This document shows, piece after piece, positions 16,338 to 24,036 of a DNA stretch of 64,000 nt. Under the pieces are notes generated by a model that searched no databases, was not told the origin of the DNA, and worked only from the letters and a program-made list of their open reading frames with translations. Source of the stretch: Owenweeksia sp964619125 (GTDB lineage Bacteria; Bacteroidota; Bacteroidia; Flavobacteriales; Schleiferiaceae); contig CAZUCA010000012.1 in assembly GCA_964619125.1 (NCBI GenBank), forward strand, positions 1-64,000, read 5' to 3'. A program made the position numbers and the translations under genes. Positions within the stretch are counted from its first letter, which is position 1. Every line of letters starts with the position of its first letter.

Positions 16338-17123
16338 TTAGGAGTCTTCGTTGGCCGGGGTGGCCTTTTTTTCTTCGGCCTGGGCCAGGGTGTTGAATTT
16401 TGGAGACTGCTCAATAGCATCCATAATTTGCTCCAGGATCCTATCATTGGGCAATTCGTAATCAATATCAAGAGGTGCCTTAAAGTGGATACTGAGTCGG
16501 GTATTGCGCTTTTTCAGAAAGAGGCCCTTTTTGTCAAAGGCGCTGCGAAAACCATCCACCATCACCGGAATTACCACCGGCTTAACTTCCTTGATAATGC
16601 GGGCGGTGCCTTTGCGGCCAGGGGCATAGGGCTTGGTGGTGCCCTGCGGGAAGGTGATAACCCAGCCATCGTCAAGGGCTTTAAATATTTTACGGATATC
16701 GCCTGGATCTACACCCCGGTCTACCGTTTTACCGGCCGAGCGCCAGGTGCGCTTTATGGAAACCGAACCAACATAGGCAAATATCTTGGGAAGGATGCCG
16801 GCTTTCATGGTTTCCTTGGCGGCGATGAAATAAATATTAAGCTTTGGGTTGAGCAGGTAACGCAGCTTGTCAATGCGGTCATAAACTCCCCATTTGGAGC
16901 TGCAGAAGACCTGGTATAAGCCGGTTACATCGGCAAAATAGGTTTGGTGATTGCTAACGAAAAGCACGTTGCGGTTGGGAAGGTCTTTTAATACTTTACT
17001 GCCGCTTACCTTGGTTTTGTTAACAATGTTGAAGCGATAATAAGCAATGCATCCGATCAGAAAGATCAGGATTCGTTTTATTAACAGGGAGTTGCCGAAA
17101 GCATCGGTAAATCGAATACGCAT
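16338..17123 (-). CDS. 1-acyl-glycerol-3-phosphate acyltransferase-like protein (PlsC family) with unusual motifs
   Basis: 261 aa from the ATG at 17123; the frame reaches a TTG at 17165, but the PlsC-like start is MRIRF. One N-terminal membrane helix (about 14-28). The family motif I appears as SNHQTYFAD, in which His59 and Asp65 are separated by five residues (HX5D) instead of the usual four. Motif III reads FPQGTTK instead of FPEGTR. The rest of the fold (motif IV, VVIPVMVDGFRSAF) is conserved. It may use an acceptor other than lysophosphatidate, such as an aminolipid. The C-terminal tail is Lys/Glu rich. Confidence 0.8.
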   Translation of the reverse strand: MRIRFTDAFGNSLLIKRILIFLIGCIAYYRFNIVNKTKVSGSKVLKDLPNRNVLFVSNHQTYFADVTGLYQVFCSSKWGVYDRIDKLRYLLNPKLNIYFIAAKETMKAGILPKIFAYVGSVSIKRTWRSAGKTVDRGVDPGDIRKIFKALDDGWVITFPQGTTKPYAPGRKGTARIIKEVKPVVIPVMVDGFRSAFDKKGLFLKKRNTRLSIHFKAPLDIDYELPNDRILEQIMDAIEQSPKFNTLAQAEEKKATPANEDS

Positions 17124-17177
17124 TTGATTGACTGATTCAGGGGCGGTAAATATACAATAACCCAACGGGGGCCCGGG

Positions 17178-17822
17178 TCATGAGTTCAGTACCATTGCTT
17201 TTAATTCGGCCAGCATCATGGCGGTGGCCCCCCAAACAATGTGACCCTCAATTACAAAGGCGGGCACTGCCAGCTTAAAACCACGGGCCTCCACCTCGGT
17301 TTTTTGCAGAGCGCTGTCATCCAGAAAATGATTGAAATTGAGGGAAATGATGCGATGCACTTCATCCACCTGTCGTTCAAAGGCCGGCCGGGAGCTTAAA
17401 AATCCCAGGTAGGGGTACACCAGAAAGTTACTGGGGGGGATGTAGAGCTCACTAAATGCCCCGGCCACCTCCACTGCTTCGGGTGCGATGCCAACTTCCT
17501 CATAAGTTTCACGCAGCGCCGTGTCGAGGAAATCCTTGTCCTGGGGCTCCCGTTTCCCGCCTGGAAAACTAATCTGACCCGAATGCACCCCTTTGTATTC
17601 CACTCTTTGAGTGAGGATAATATGGGCTTCCTTTTCCGCTTCATAAAACAGCGCCAATACGGCGGCCTGCTTCACTTTACTGAGGTCAAATGATCCGGGG
17701 TCAGGGGGGGTGCGGCCAGCAGGGGCAAGCCTAAACTGGGCCTCTCTGCCAGGCAAAGGGCGGCCAATGGCCGCCCTTAATTTTTCTTGTATCTCTAAAT
17801 AGCTGTACTGTTTGGCAGCCAT
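17178..17822 (-). CDS. Nudix hydrolase, probable CoA pyrophosphatase
   Basis: 214 aa. The segment LTQRVEYKGVHSGQISFPGG followed by the Nudix box ending RETYEEVG is the combined signature of CoA diphosphatases (NudL/PCD1 type), which cut CoA into phosphopantetheine and 3',5'-ADP. The segment after the box (FSELYIPPSNFLVYPYLGF) also fits that subfamily. Cytosolic. Its stop shares one base with the upstream DUF6263-like gene's end region (17822), indicating a two-gene unit. Confidence 0.9.
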   Translation of the reverse strand: MAAKQYSYLEIQEKLRAAIGRPLPGREAQFRLAPAGRTPPDPGSFDLSKVKQAAVLALFYEAEKEAHIILTQRVEYKGVHSGQISFPGGKREPQDKDFLDTALRETYEEVGIAPEAVEVAGAFSELYIPPSNFLVYPYLGFLSSRPAFERQVDEVHRIISLNFNHFLDDSALQKTEVEARGFKLAVPAFVIEGHIVWGATAMMLAELKAMVLNS

Positions 17823-18649
17823 TACTTCAGCTGAGTGCTCACATTATTTACCAGGAATATTTTACCCACCTGGGGGCTTTCAATTTCGAGCATGCTGCTT
17901 GACACACTTTTGATGAGCTTGCCACTGTTGCGGTCGATAGTAAGGGTGCCGTTTTGCTTAATCTCCATATCGGGGCTGTCTTCACCTTCGAGGCTTACCG
18001 TACTGGGATCAACCTTTAGCTTAATGATCACTTCATTTTTGGTGATTTCGCTGACGTTGTACAGGAGATCCATGCTGATTTCCTTGCCACCGGCATCACT
18101 CACCTTATTTTCGGTCCAGCTGTCACCGGCTTTGATTTCTCCGGCTGGAAACTCGATGAACATTTGCTCCGACACATTGGCGATGCCAGGCAGGTTTTGG
18201 GCACCGGCCGGAAGGGTGGCCTTTTCTACCGTTTTACCCATGGTATTGACCTTAAAGTTGATGGCTTGACCAATGAGCGGGGCAAACTGCGATGAAATCT
18301 GGGCCGCCATAGGGTTGGACTGATCGCTGTTGTCACTGTCGTAATCCATGCTCATGCCTTGCATATCCTGCTTGAGGCGGATACGGTCAACCATGTACTC
18401 AATGCTGTGCACCCCTTCACCACTTTTATCGGTCACCGTATAATGGTTATCGATGGTGATGTTGGTGCTCATCATTTTGTCCTGCATCTTCTGATCAGTG
18501 AAGTAATCCATTTTCACTTCGGTGATCATCTCAATCTTTTCGTTGGTTGGCAGATCGAGCCTCAGGGTGGTGCCCTTAGGGGCATCTGACACCAAGGTAC
18601 TGGCTGCCAGCAGGCTGCCAAAAAGGGGAAGGGTACTGAATAATTTCAT
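17822..18649 (-). CDS. Secreted DUF6263-like protein
   Basis: 275 aa with an N-terminal signal peptide (cleavage near 18-22, ALSDA-type). The mature part has repeated beta-strand segments; LPTNEKIEMITEVKMDYFTDQKM, EFPAGEIKAGDSW and NGTLTIDRNSGKLIKSVSS match the Bacteroidetes DUF6263 family as I remember it. No catalytic residues are evident. Many Met residues (QDMQGMSMDYDSD) make an acidic, Met-rich loop. Likely periplasmic. The downstream Nudix gene overlaps by one base. Confidence 0.7.
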   Translation of the reverse strand: MKLFSTLPLFGSLLAASTLVSDAPKGTTLRLDLPTNEKIEMITEVKMDYFTDQKMQDKMMSTNITIDNHYTVTDKSGEGVHSIEYMVDRIRLKQDMQGMSMDYDSDNSDQSNPMAAQISSQFAPLIGQAINFKVNTMGKTVEKATLPAGAQNLPGIANVSEQMFIEFPAGEIKAGDSWTENKVSDAGGKEISMDLLYNVSEITKNEVIIKLKVDPSTVSLEGEDSPDMEIKQNGTLTIDRNSGKLIKSVSSSMLEIESPQVGKIFLVNNVSTQLK

Positions 18650-18751
18650 CTTCTATGTATTGAATTTACTGCTAAGATAGTAAGGCTTACTGATTATGCT
18701 TGAGAGCCTAAAAAAAATTCAGTGATGCAACATCAAATAAACTTTATTTAT

Positions 18752-18759
18752 TACCTTTG
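18752..18759 (+). promoter_or_regulatory. -7 box of oxyR
   Basis: TACCTTTG, a perfect TAnnTTTG, 21 nt upstream of the oxyR ATG. A TTG that could be read as an earlier start (18757) lies inside this box, which argues for the ATG at 18781. No TTG is seen 19 nt upstream. Confidence 0.55.
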
Positions 18760-18780
18760 AAGAATCAAAAGTATTTAACA

Positions 18781-19725
18781 ATGACTATCACACAACTACA
18801 ATATTTAATCGCCGTAGACAATCACCGCCACTTTGCCCGTGCCGCTGAGGCCTGCTTTGTAACGCAGCCCACCCTTAGCATGCAGATCCAGAAGCTGGAA
18901 GAGGAATTGGGGGTGTTGTTGTTTGATCGCAGTAAGCACCCGGTGAGGCCTACCGCTATTGGGGAGAAAATCATTGAGCAGGCCCGTACAGTGGTTCATG
19001 AAACCGATCGCATAACCCAGATTTTGCAGGAGGGCAAAAATCAAATGGACGGCACCTTTAAGCTGGGAGTGATCCCTACTATCGCCTCATCCCTGATTCC
19101 CCGTTTCATCAAGAACTTCAACGATAAGTTTCCCAATATTCAACTGCAGGTACAGGAGCTGCAAACCGATAAAATTCTTGAGTTGCTGCGCATGGATGAG
19201 TTGGATGCCGGCATTTTGGCTACCCCCCTGGAGGAAAAGGGCATTATTGAAAAGGTGCTTTATTATGAACCTTTTATGGCCTTTATCCCCGAGTGGCACA
19301 AGCTGGGTAATGAATCTTTTGTAACGAACTCAGAACTGGATATTAACGACATCCTCTTGCTCAACGAAGGACATTGCTTCCGCAATTCGGTATTGAATAT
19401 CTGTGACCAAAGCTCCAGGAAGGCTTCGAAGTCGATTAATATGGAAAGCGGCAATTTTGAGACCCTTATTAAACTAAGTAAACGTGGTATGGGCATCACC
19501 CTGATTCCTTATCTTCATGCTCTGGATCTTCCTGAGGCGGACCAAAGGTTTGCCAAACCCATTGCTGAACCCAAACCCACCCGTGAGGTTAGTTTGGTAT
19601 ACACCCGGGCCGAGTTGAAAATCAGGGTGATAGAGGAACTTGAAAAGATAATCCTGAAAAACATTCCTTCAAAGCTCACGAAGGAAAAGAACAATGTGGT
19701 CAGTCCGCTGGCCAGTGCCAGCTAG
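18781..19725 (+). CDS. oxyR: Hydrogen-peroxide-sensing LysR regulator OxyR
   Basis: 314 aa. An N-terminal winged helix-turn-helix (about 1-60: FARAAEACFVTQPTLSMQIQKLEEELG) and a LysR substrate domain. The redox cysteines C199 and C208 in GHCFRNSVLNIC fall at the same positions and spacing as in E. coli OxyR, so H2O2 sensing by disulphide formation is well supported. It activates peroxide defence genes as a tetramer; no catalase or ahpC is adjacent, so its targets are elsewhere. Divergent from the DUF6263-like gene. Confidence 0.93.
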   Translation: MTITQLQYLIAVDNHRHFARAAEACFVTQPTLSMQIQKLEEELGVLLFDRSKHPVRPTAIGEKIIEQARTVVHETDRITQILQEGKNQMDGTFKLGVIPTIASSLIPRFIKNFNDKFPNIQLQVQELQTDKILELLRMDELDAGILATPLEEKGIIEKVLYYEPFMAFIPEWHKLGNESFVTNSELDINDILLLNEGHCFRNSVLNICDQSSRKASKSINMESGNFETLIKLSKRGMGITLIPYLHALDLPEADQRFAKPIAEPKPTREVSLVYTRAELKIRVIEELEKIILKNIPSKLTKEKNNVVSPLASAS

Positions 19726-19748
19726 TACCGCCTACAGAAACTTAATAA

Positions 19749-20369
19749 ATGCTGGTTATGAAAGTAGCAGGAAGTATGGAAAAGGTGGCCCTTTTTCCTC
19801 TTAGAATCTTTTTGTTGCCCGGCAGTTATGCCCGTCTCTTCATTTTTGAGGAGCGCTATCAACAACTCATCCACGACTGCGAATCAGGCATGGAGGGCTT
19901 TGGCATTGCCTACAGTGGTGCCGACAATCGCGGCAACCTGGGCAGCTGGGTGGAGTTGCACAAAATTGAGAACCGGTACCCCACCGGAGAGATGGATATA
20001 GTGGTGCACAGCACGGCCATTTACCGGCTCAACAAGTTCAATTTCAGAATGGATAATAAGCTCTACCCGGGCGGGGAGGTGGAGTTTCTGGCTTCCGGCT
20101 CACCCATGGTGGCCGGGGAGGCCTTGCAAGTGGCCTTCAGGGCCTACCTGTTACACAGTGGTACCGCTTCCGAGGAGCTACTGAGCCGGGATGACCTCGA
20201 CGTTTATGAAATTGCCGGGGAACTGGGGCTTTCCAACTTTGAAAAACTGGAGTTGGCAGGTTTGGCGGATCCCGCCAGCCGGTGCCAATACCTGATTAAT
20301 TACCTTCGCTACCTCGAATTTTTAGAAAGGCAGGAGCAACGTGTATTTAAAGACATCTATCTCAATTAA
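19749..20369 (+). CDS. LON substrate-binding domain protein
   Basis: 206 aa. The N-terminal domain of Lon protease stands alone here: FPLRIFLLPGSYARLFIFEERYQQLI is the standard opening, followed by GFGIAYS and the strand set with IVVHSTAIYRLNK. No ATPase or protease domain follows. Such proteins may bind unfolded clients or cofactors; the role is unknown. The first Met at 19749 is followed by others at codons 4 and 10; the conserved block starts at about residue 10, so the exact start is open. The gene's end overlaps the next by 29 bp. Confidence 0.8.
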   Translation: MLVMKVAGSMEKVALFPLRIFLLPGSYARLFIFEERYQQLIHDCESGMEGFGIAYSGADNRGNLGSWVELHKIENRYPTGEMDIVVHSTAIYRLNKFNFRMDNKLYPGGEVEFLASGSPMVAGEALQVAFRAYLLHSGTASEELLSRDDLDVYEIAGELGLSNFEKLELAGLADPASRCQYLINYLRYLEFLERQEQRVFKDIYLN

Positions 20370-21138
20370 GGCAGTACTTATTGCAGTATTAATCACAGCA
20401 ACCGCTTGTGTCCGGAACACCGATGCAGGCGGTTCTGCTGTAAAGGAAGATAAGCAGCCGTCTAAGAGCAAAAAACCAAGTCAGGAAGTTGAAAAAGAGG
20501 CTTTTAAACTAAGCTTTAAGAATGCCACCACTTTTTTGAAGGAATATGGCGAGGAGCACAATAGTGATGAGGTGCTGATCCACACCGATATGGGTGATAT
20601 CGGCATCAGGCTTTACCGGAATACCCCGCTGCACCGCGCCAGCTTTCTGTATCTCTGCGAACAGGATTATTTTGATGGCACCTGGTTTTACCGGGTCAGC
20701 GAGGGGCATGTAATTCAGGCCGGTAATACCGATGGTCGCAAAACCCAGCAAAAACGCGATGCCATTGGTGAGTACATGATACCGCCCGAATTGGATAACC
20801 GCAACTACCATAAGAAAGGGGCTGTAGCGGCTGCGAGGCCCTACAAGGGAAACCCGGATAAATACTCCGATCCTTATGAGTTTTATATTTCCCTGGGGCG
20901 GCAGTACAATCGCGGGCAATTACTGCGCCTGGCCAAAAAGCATGAGATAAGTTTTACTGAGGACCAGCTAAACTTTTACAGCCAAACCCCCGGCTCACCC
21001 CACCTCGACGGTGAGCACACCGTGTTTGGCGAGGTGATCAGTGGTATGGAGGTGGTGGAAAAAATCAGTAAAGTGAAGGTGGATGCCGGTGAGTGGCCCA
21101 TGCGCGATATTCCGATTACAGTGGAGGTGGTAAATTAA
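20341..21138 (+). CDS. Lipoprotein peptidyl-prolyl cis-trans isomerase (cyclophilin)
   Basis: 265 aa starting with GTG, inside the tail of the previous gene. The start is forced by the signal peptide: the hydrophobic stretch AVLIAVLITATAC ends in a lipobox with Cys23. The cyclophilin fold follows from about residue 75: EVLIHTDMGDIGIRLY, TPLHRASFLYLCEQDYFDGTWFYR, VIQAGNT and the later HTVFGEVISGMEVVEKISK. Likely sits in the periplasm, folding outer-membrane or secreted proteins. A Lys-rich linker (SKSKKPSQEVEKE) precedes the domain. Confidence 0.88.
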   Translation: MYLKTSISIKAVLIAVLITATACVRNTDAGGSAVKEDKQPSKSKKPSQEVEKEAFKLSFKNATTFLKEYGEEHNSDEVLIHTDMGDIGIRLYRNTPLHRASFLYLCEQDYFDGTWFYRVSEGHVIQAGNTDGRKTQQKRDAIGEYMIPPELDNRNYHKKGAVAAARPYKGNPDKYSDPYEFYISLGRQYNRGQLLRLAKKHEISFTEDQLNFYSQTPGSPHLDGEHTVFGEVISGMEVVEKISKVKVDAGEWPMRDIPITVEVVN

Positions 21139-21139
21139 G

Positions 21140-21274
21140 GTGGTAATTACCGCCAGCAGTGCCAGCATCCGGTCCAATGAAAGGCTATAGCGGAAGAGCA
21201 GATAGGAGCTCAGGTAAAAAGCATAAGCAGGGCAAATGCTTGCAGACCATATAACCAGGGTGATTTTTTTTCAT
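21140..21274 (-). pseudogene. Possible frame-broken small membrane protein gene
   Basis: Within the 366-bp gap 21139-21504. On the minus strand an ATG (21274) is followed directly by A8. If the run were read as A6 or A9 the frame would continue KKSPWLYGLQAFALLMLF, a hydrophobic helix. A second shift in a T5 run (complement of 21216-21220) would join it to YLSSYLLFRYSLSLDRMLALLAVITTLIY, another hydrophobic segment. Both shifts lie in homopolymers, so the cause could be decay, phase variation or a sequencing error. It ends against the cyclophilin gene. Composition alone supports it. Confidence 0.3.
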
Positions 21275-21300
21275 AGCGCTAAAAAAAACTGCCAATCAAC

Positions 21301-21330
21301 TTGTTAGGGTCATAAATATGTTTACTTTTA
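21301..21330 (+). promoter_or_regulatory. Promoter of a small transcription unit
   Basis: TTG (21301-21303), exactly 19 nt, then TACTTTTA (21323-21330): 7 of 8 positions of TAnnTTTG with correct spacing. The start site would be near 21334, 8 nt before the ATG of the 29-codon ORF. Confidence 0.55.
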
Positions 21331-21341
21331 TCATCAACGAA

Positions 21342-21431
21342 ATGAAAAAGCACAGCTCAAATACCATTTGCAAATCTAAACGCCATAATTACATGGTGTG
21401 GATTTGTATTGGTACCGGGGCTCCTGAATAA
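21342..21431 (+). CDS. 29-residue small ORF in its own transcription unit
   Basis: ATG to TAA, reading MKKHSSNTICKSKRH then NYMVWICIGTGAPE. It is basic in the first half and has two Cys, three aromatic residues and a GTG-AP turn in the second half. It sits between a well-spaced promoter (21301-21330) and a strong hairpin terminator (21461-21490), so a transcript of about 155 nt is predicted. It could be a small protein, a leader peptide for attenuation of the downstream gene at 21505, or the coding look could be accidental in a small RNA. I recognise no family. Confidence 0.45.
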   Translation: MKKHSSNTICKSKRHNYMVWICIGTGAPE

Positions 21432-21460
21432 TTTTACTTCTCATCATAGAAATAAACCTG

Positions 21461-21490
21461 AAAGCCCCGGTTAACGCCGGGGCTTTTTTT
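21461..21490 (+). terminator. Strong rho-independent terminator after the small ORF
   Basis: AAAGCCCCGG (21461-21470), loop TTAACG, CCGGGGCTTT (21477-21486), then T-run to 21490. It lies 15 nt before the ATG of the next gene, so it either ends the small RNA or acts as an attenuator for the gene at 21505. Confidence 0.85.
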
Positions 21491-21504
21491 ATGCCCACTC
21501 TTTT

Positions 21505-21879
21505 ATGAAAAACTATGTTAAGGTTTTGGAACGGAGCAAGAAGCACAGCCTGCAAAAGGTGATTCCCCTGCGGGGACCAGGCAGTAGCCTCAGTGAGTGG
21601 AAAGCCCTACAAATAATTGAACAATCGGCCGCGGATATGCGGGAAAGGCTGGATGGTGTATTGCCTCTGGGCGTGGAGCAGATGGTAAGCCAGGTAAAGC
21701 TGGAACTCAAGGAAAAACCCATTGCCGCTAACCTGCTGGTAAAGGCGCAGGTGTACCAGGACAGCCGTCGCGAAGCCCTGCTCAAGGTTTTTGTATACCA
21801 GGTATCTGCCAAAGGGAAGGCCATAAAGCTGGCCCGGGCGGTATACCACATCGATATCCTGACCAGCAAGGTCGCTTAG
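21505..21879 (+). CDS. Small protein, possibly a hotdog-fold thioesterase-like domain
   Basis: 124 aa, cytosolic, no Cys. The central pattern (IIEQSAADMRERLDGVLPLGVEQMVSQVKLEL, then KPIAANLLVKAQVY and ALLKVFVYQVSAKGKAIKLARAVYHID) has the helix followed by long strands of a hotdog fold, resembling the fluoroacetyl-CoA-thioesterase type. No catalytic residue can be assigned. It starts 15 nt after a strong terminator, so it depends on read-through or a promoter hidden in that space. Its last 4 bp overlap the convergent hydrolase gene. Confidence 0.55.
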   Translation: MKNYVKVLERSKKHSLQKVIPLRGPGSSLSEWKALQIIEQSAADMRERLDGVLPLGVEQMVSQVKLELKEKPIAANLLVKAQVYQDSRREALLKVFVYQVSAKGKAIKLARAVYHIDILTSKVA

Positions 21880-22736
21880 CCAGCCGCCCAGCGGATAGCT
21901 TTTACCACCACCGAAATATGGGTCCAGATAATGAAGTGATTCATGTCAGCCTGGTCAAAGGTCTTAATGTTAGCTCTTTTGGCGAGAGTTGTGAAATAGG
22001 GCAGGGTGTGCCTGGAAACCAGGATATCGTGATGGCCCTGCACCAGGGCCAGGCGACCGTGGTAACCACCAATTTTTTCCTCCAGCAAGGGCAGCTCTTC
22101 TTTTAGAGACCACATTTCGCTATTACTGCTGATCAGGCGTGGGTTGATAAGCCAACGGGCCGGGGAGTAGCGGGTGAGGTAGTTGTACCAGCGTGGCTTT
22201 TGATGAGGAGCGGCAATGGTGCCGGCCAGGCTAATCACTCCCTTCAATAACTGTGGGTTATCTGCCGCCAGTTGCAGTGCCAGCGCGGCACCAAATGAAT
22301 GCCCGGCTATTACTCCCTTTCGAACAGAAAAGTATTTCCTTAACAGTACCTGAAGGCAGCCGGCCTGCCATCTTAAGCCCTTGCCACCCGGTAGCGAGCT
22401 CCTTCCAAAACCAGGCCGGTCGGGGATAATGATAAAAAAAGAATCGGCCAGCCTGCTTTTGCGGATCAGTCTGAGAAAATCGGCCAGGCTGCCCGGTGAG
22501 CCATGAACAAGCAGGAGGGGAGTATTGCCCGGATTACCCAGGGTAAGGTAATGTAACTCTCCCTCCGTGAATGGCCAGTAATGTTCATGGAAATCGATCC
22601 CCAGCCGGTCAAAAAAACGCTTTAGCTGATGCGGGCTTCTGCTGATGGACAGAAGCCGGGTGGCCCCTAACAGTCCCACCAAAAAGGCCAGCGAGAGCAG
22701 GAGAGGGTGTTTGCGAATGTGTCGCCAGACTTTCAA
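21876..22736 (-). CDS. Membrane-anchored alpha/beta hydrolase
   Basis: 286 aa beginning with TTG; no ATG or GTG is available before the hydrophobic N-terminal helix (about 12-30, LLLSLAFLVGLLGATRLL). The fold is a standard alpha/beta hydrolase: LLLVHGSPGS (oxyanion hole), PDRPGFGRSS, nucleophile Ser in AGHSFGAALAL, and a C-terminal His in DMNHFIIW. The Asp is probably in VQGHHDILV. Substrate unknown. Divergent from the C1 peptidase gene. Confidence 0.85.
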   Translation of the reverse strand: MKVWRHIRKHPLLLSLAFLVGLLGATRLLSISRSPHQLKRFFDRLGIDFHEHYWPFTEGELHYLTLGNPGNTPLLLVHGSPGSLADFLRLIRKSRLADSFFIIIPDRPGFGRSSLPGGKGLRWQAGCLQVLLRKYFSVRKGVIAGHSFGAALALQLAADNPQLLKGVISLAGTIAAPHQKPRWYNYLTRYSPARWLINPRLISSNSEMWSLKEELPLLEEKIGGYHGRLALVQGHHDILVSRHTLPYFTTLAKRANIKTFDQADMNHFIIWTHISVVVKAIRWAAG

Positions 22737-22791
22737 TTTAAATTAGGATTGATATTTTAGCCCCCTTTAATTGACGAAAATTGAACATATA

Positions 22792-23979
22792 ATGAAAAAG
22801 ACAGTGGCAATTTTTGCCCTTTGCACGGCCAGCATGTCGTTGATGGCGCAGGATGAACTTATCAATGCGGTAAAGGACAACGGTAAGGACAACGCAGAAG
22901 CCGGCTTTCAGTTTGAAACCCTGATCGATCTCGAAACCACCCCGGTAAAGAACCAGGGGCGCAGTGGTACCTGCTGGAGCTATGCTACCACCTCCTTTAT
23001 TGAAACTGAGATGATCCGCAATGGTCGCGAACCGGTAGATTTATCAGAAATGTTTACCGTGCGCCAGGTATATCTCGATAAGGCTGAAAAATACGTGCGC
23101 CTGCACGGACACCTGAACTTTGCCCAGGGTGGGGCATTGCCTGATGTGTTGTATGTAATCCGCAAGTACGGAGCCGTGCCGCAGGAAGTATATGAAGGCC
23201 TCGATTATGGAACCGATATCAACAATCACAGTGAACTGGAACGCATTCTCAAAGCGCAGCTTGACCAGGTGATTGAAAACCCAAACAAGCAGCTGAGTAC
23301 CAGCTGGCGCAAGGCTTTTGTCGCCACCCTCGATGCTTACCTGGGTGAATATCCTGAGAGCTTTGAATGGAAGGGGAAAACCTATACGCCAAGAAGCTTT
23401 GCTGACGAGGTGGTGGGCATCGATCCCGATGATTATGTACAGGTGACTTCATTCACTCATCAGCCTATGCATGAGGAGGTTTACATTCAGGTGCCTGACA
23501 ACTGGGCCTGGGCCACGGCCTACAATGTGAGTCTCGCTGAAATGGAAGATATTGTGGATCACAGTCTGGAAAAAGGATACAGTGTAAGTTGGGCTACCGA
23601 TGTAAGCGAGAAGGGATTTTCCCTAAAAAATGGGATGGCCATTGTACCTGAAAAAGAGTATGACGATATGACTAAGGAGGAGCGCGAGGCGATGTTTGAC
23701 GGACCGGCTGCTGAATTGGCGGTCGACCAGGAAGTTCGCCAGAGGGCTTACGACAATTATCAGACTACTGACGATCATGGCATGCAGATCACGGGCATGG
23801 TAAAAGATCAGAATAACTCCGAATATTACATTGTGAAAAACAGCTGGGGCGATCGTGAAAATGCCAACCGGGTTGGCTATATCTATACCTCAAAACCCTT
23901 TTTCCGATACAAGACTATCGGCGTGTTAGTACACAAGGATGCCCTGCCTAAGGATATCAGTAAAAAACTGGATATCTGA
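22792..23979 (+). CDS. Secreted C1 family cysteine peptidase (PepC/bleomycin hydrolase-like)
   Basis: 395 aa from the ATG at 22792; the frame opens 7 codons earlier at TTG, but the signal peptide MKKTVAIFALCTASMSLMAQ sets the start. Papain-like catalytic triad: Cys61 in QGRSGTCWSY, His in DDHGMQITG and Asn in VKNSWGD. The block between them (LSEMFTVRQVYLDKAEKYVR) is of the bleomycin hydrolase/aminopeptidase C type, here with an export signal. It degrades peptides in the periplasm or outside. Followed by a hairpin terminator. Confidence 0.9.
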   Translation: MKKTVAIFALCTASMSLMAQDELINAVKDNGKDNAEAGFQFETLIDLETTPVKNQGRSGTCWSYATTSFIETEMIRNGREPVDLSEMFTVRQVYLDKAEKYVRLHGHLNFAQGGALPDVLYVIRKYGAVPQEVYEGLDYGTDINNHSELERILKAQLDQVIENPNKQLSTSWRKAFVATLDAYLGEYPESFEWKGKTYTPRSFADEVVGIDPDDYVQVTSFTHQPMHEEVYIQVPDNWAWATAYNVSLAEMEDIVDHSLEKGYSVSWATDVSEKGFSLKNGMAIVPEKEYDDMTKEEREAMFDGPAAELAVDQEVRQRAYDNYQTTDDHGMQITGMVKDQNNSEYYIVKNSWGDRENANRVGYIYTSKPFFRYKTIGVLVHKDALPKDISKKLDI

Positions 23980-24003
23980 TTCAGCGCATAACGCACTTGA
24001 TTT

Positions 24004-24036
24004 AAACCCTGCCCGCTCTGCCGGCAGGGTTTTTTT
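24004..24036. terminator. Terminator after the C1 peptidase gene
   Basis: AAACCCTGCC / GGCAGGGTTT stem (24004-24013 and 24023-24032) with a 9-nt loop, then T6. As the convergent hydrolase gene ends at 24035, it may serve both strands. Confidence 0.8.

Noticed and set aside
16260..16919. 219-codon plus-strand ORF opposite the PlsC-like gene
   Set aside because: Antisense shadow of a recognisable acyltransferase; no start context and no domain.
21177..21254. 25-codon plus-strand ORF starting ATGAAAGGC after the cyclophilin gene
   Set aside because: Very short, no promoter or terminator, and the minus strand gives the more protein-like hydrophobic frames.
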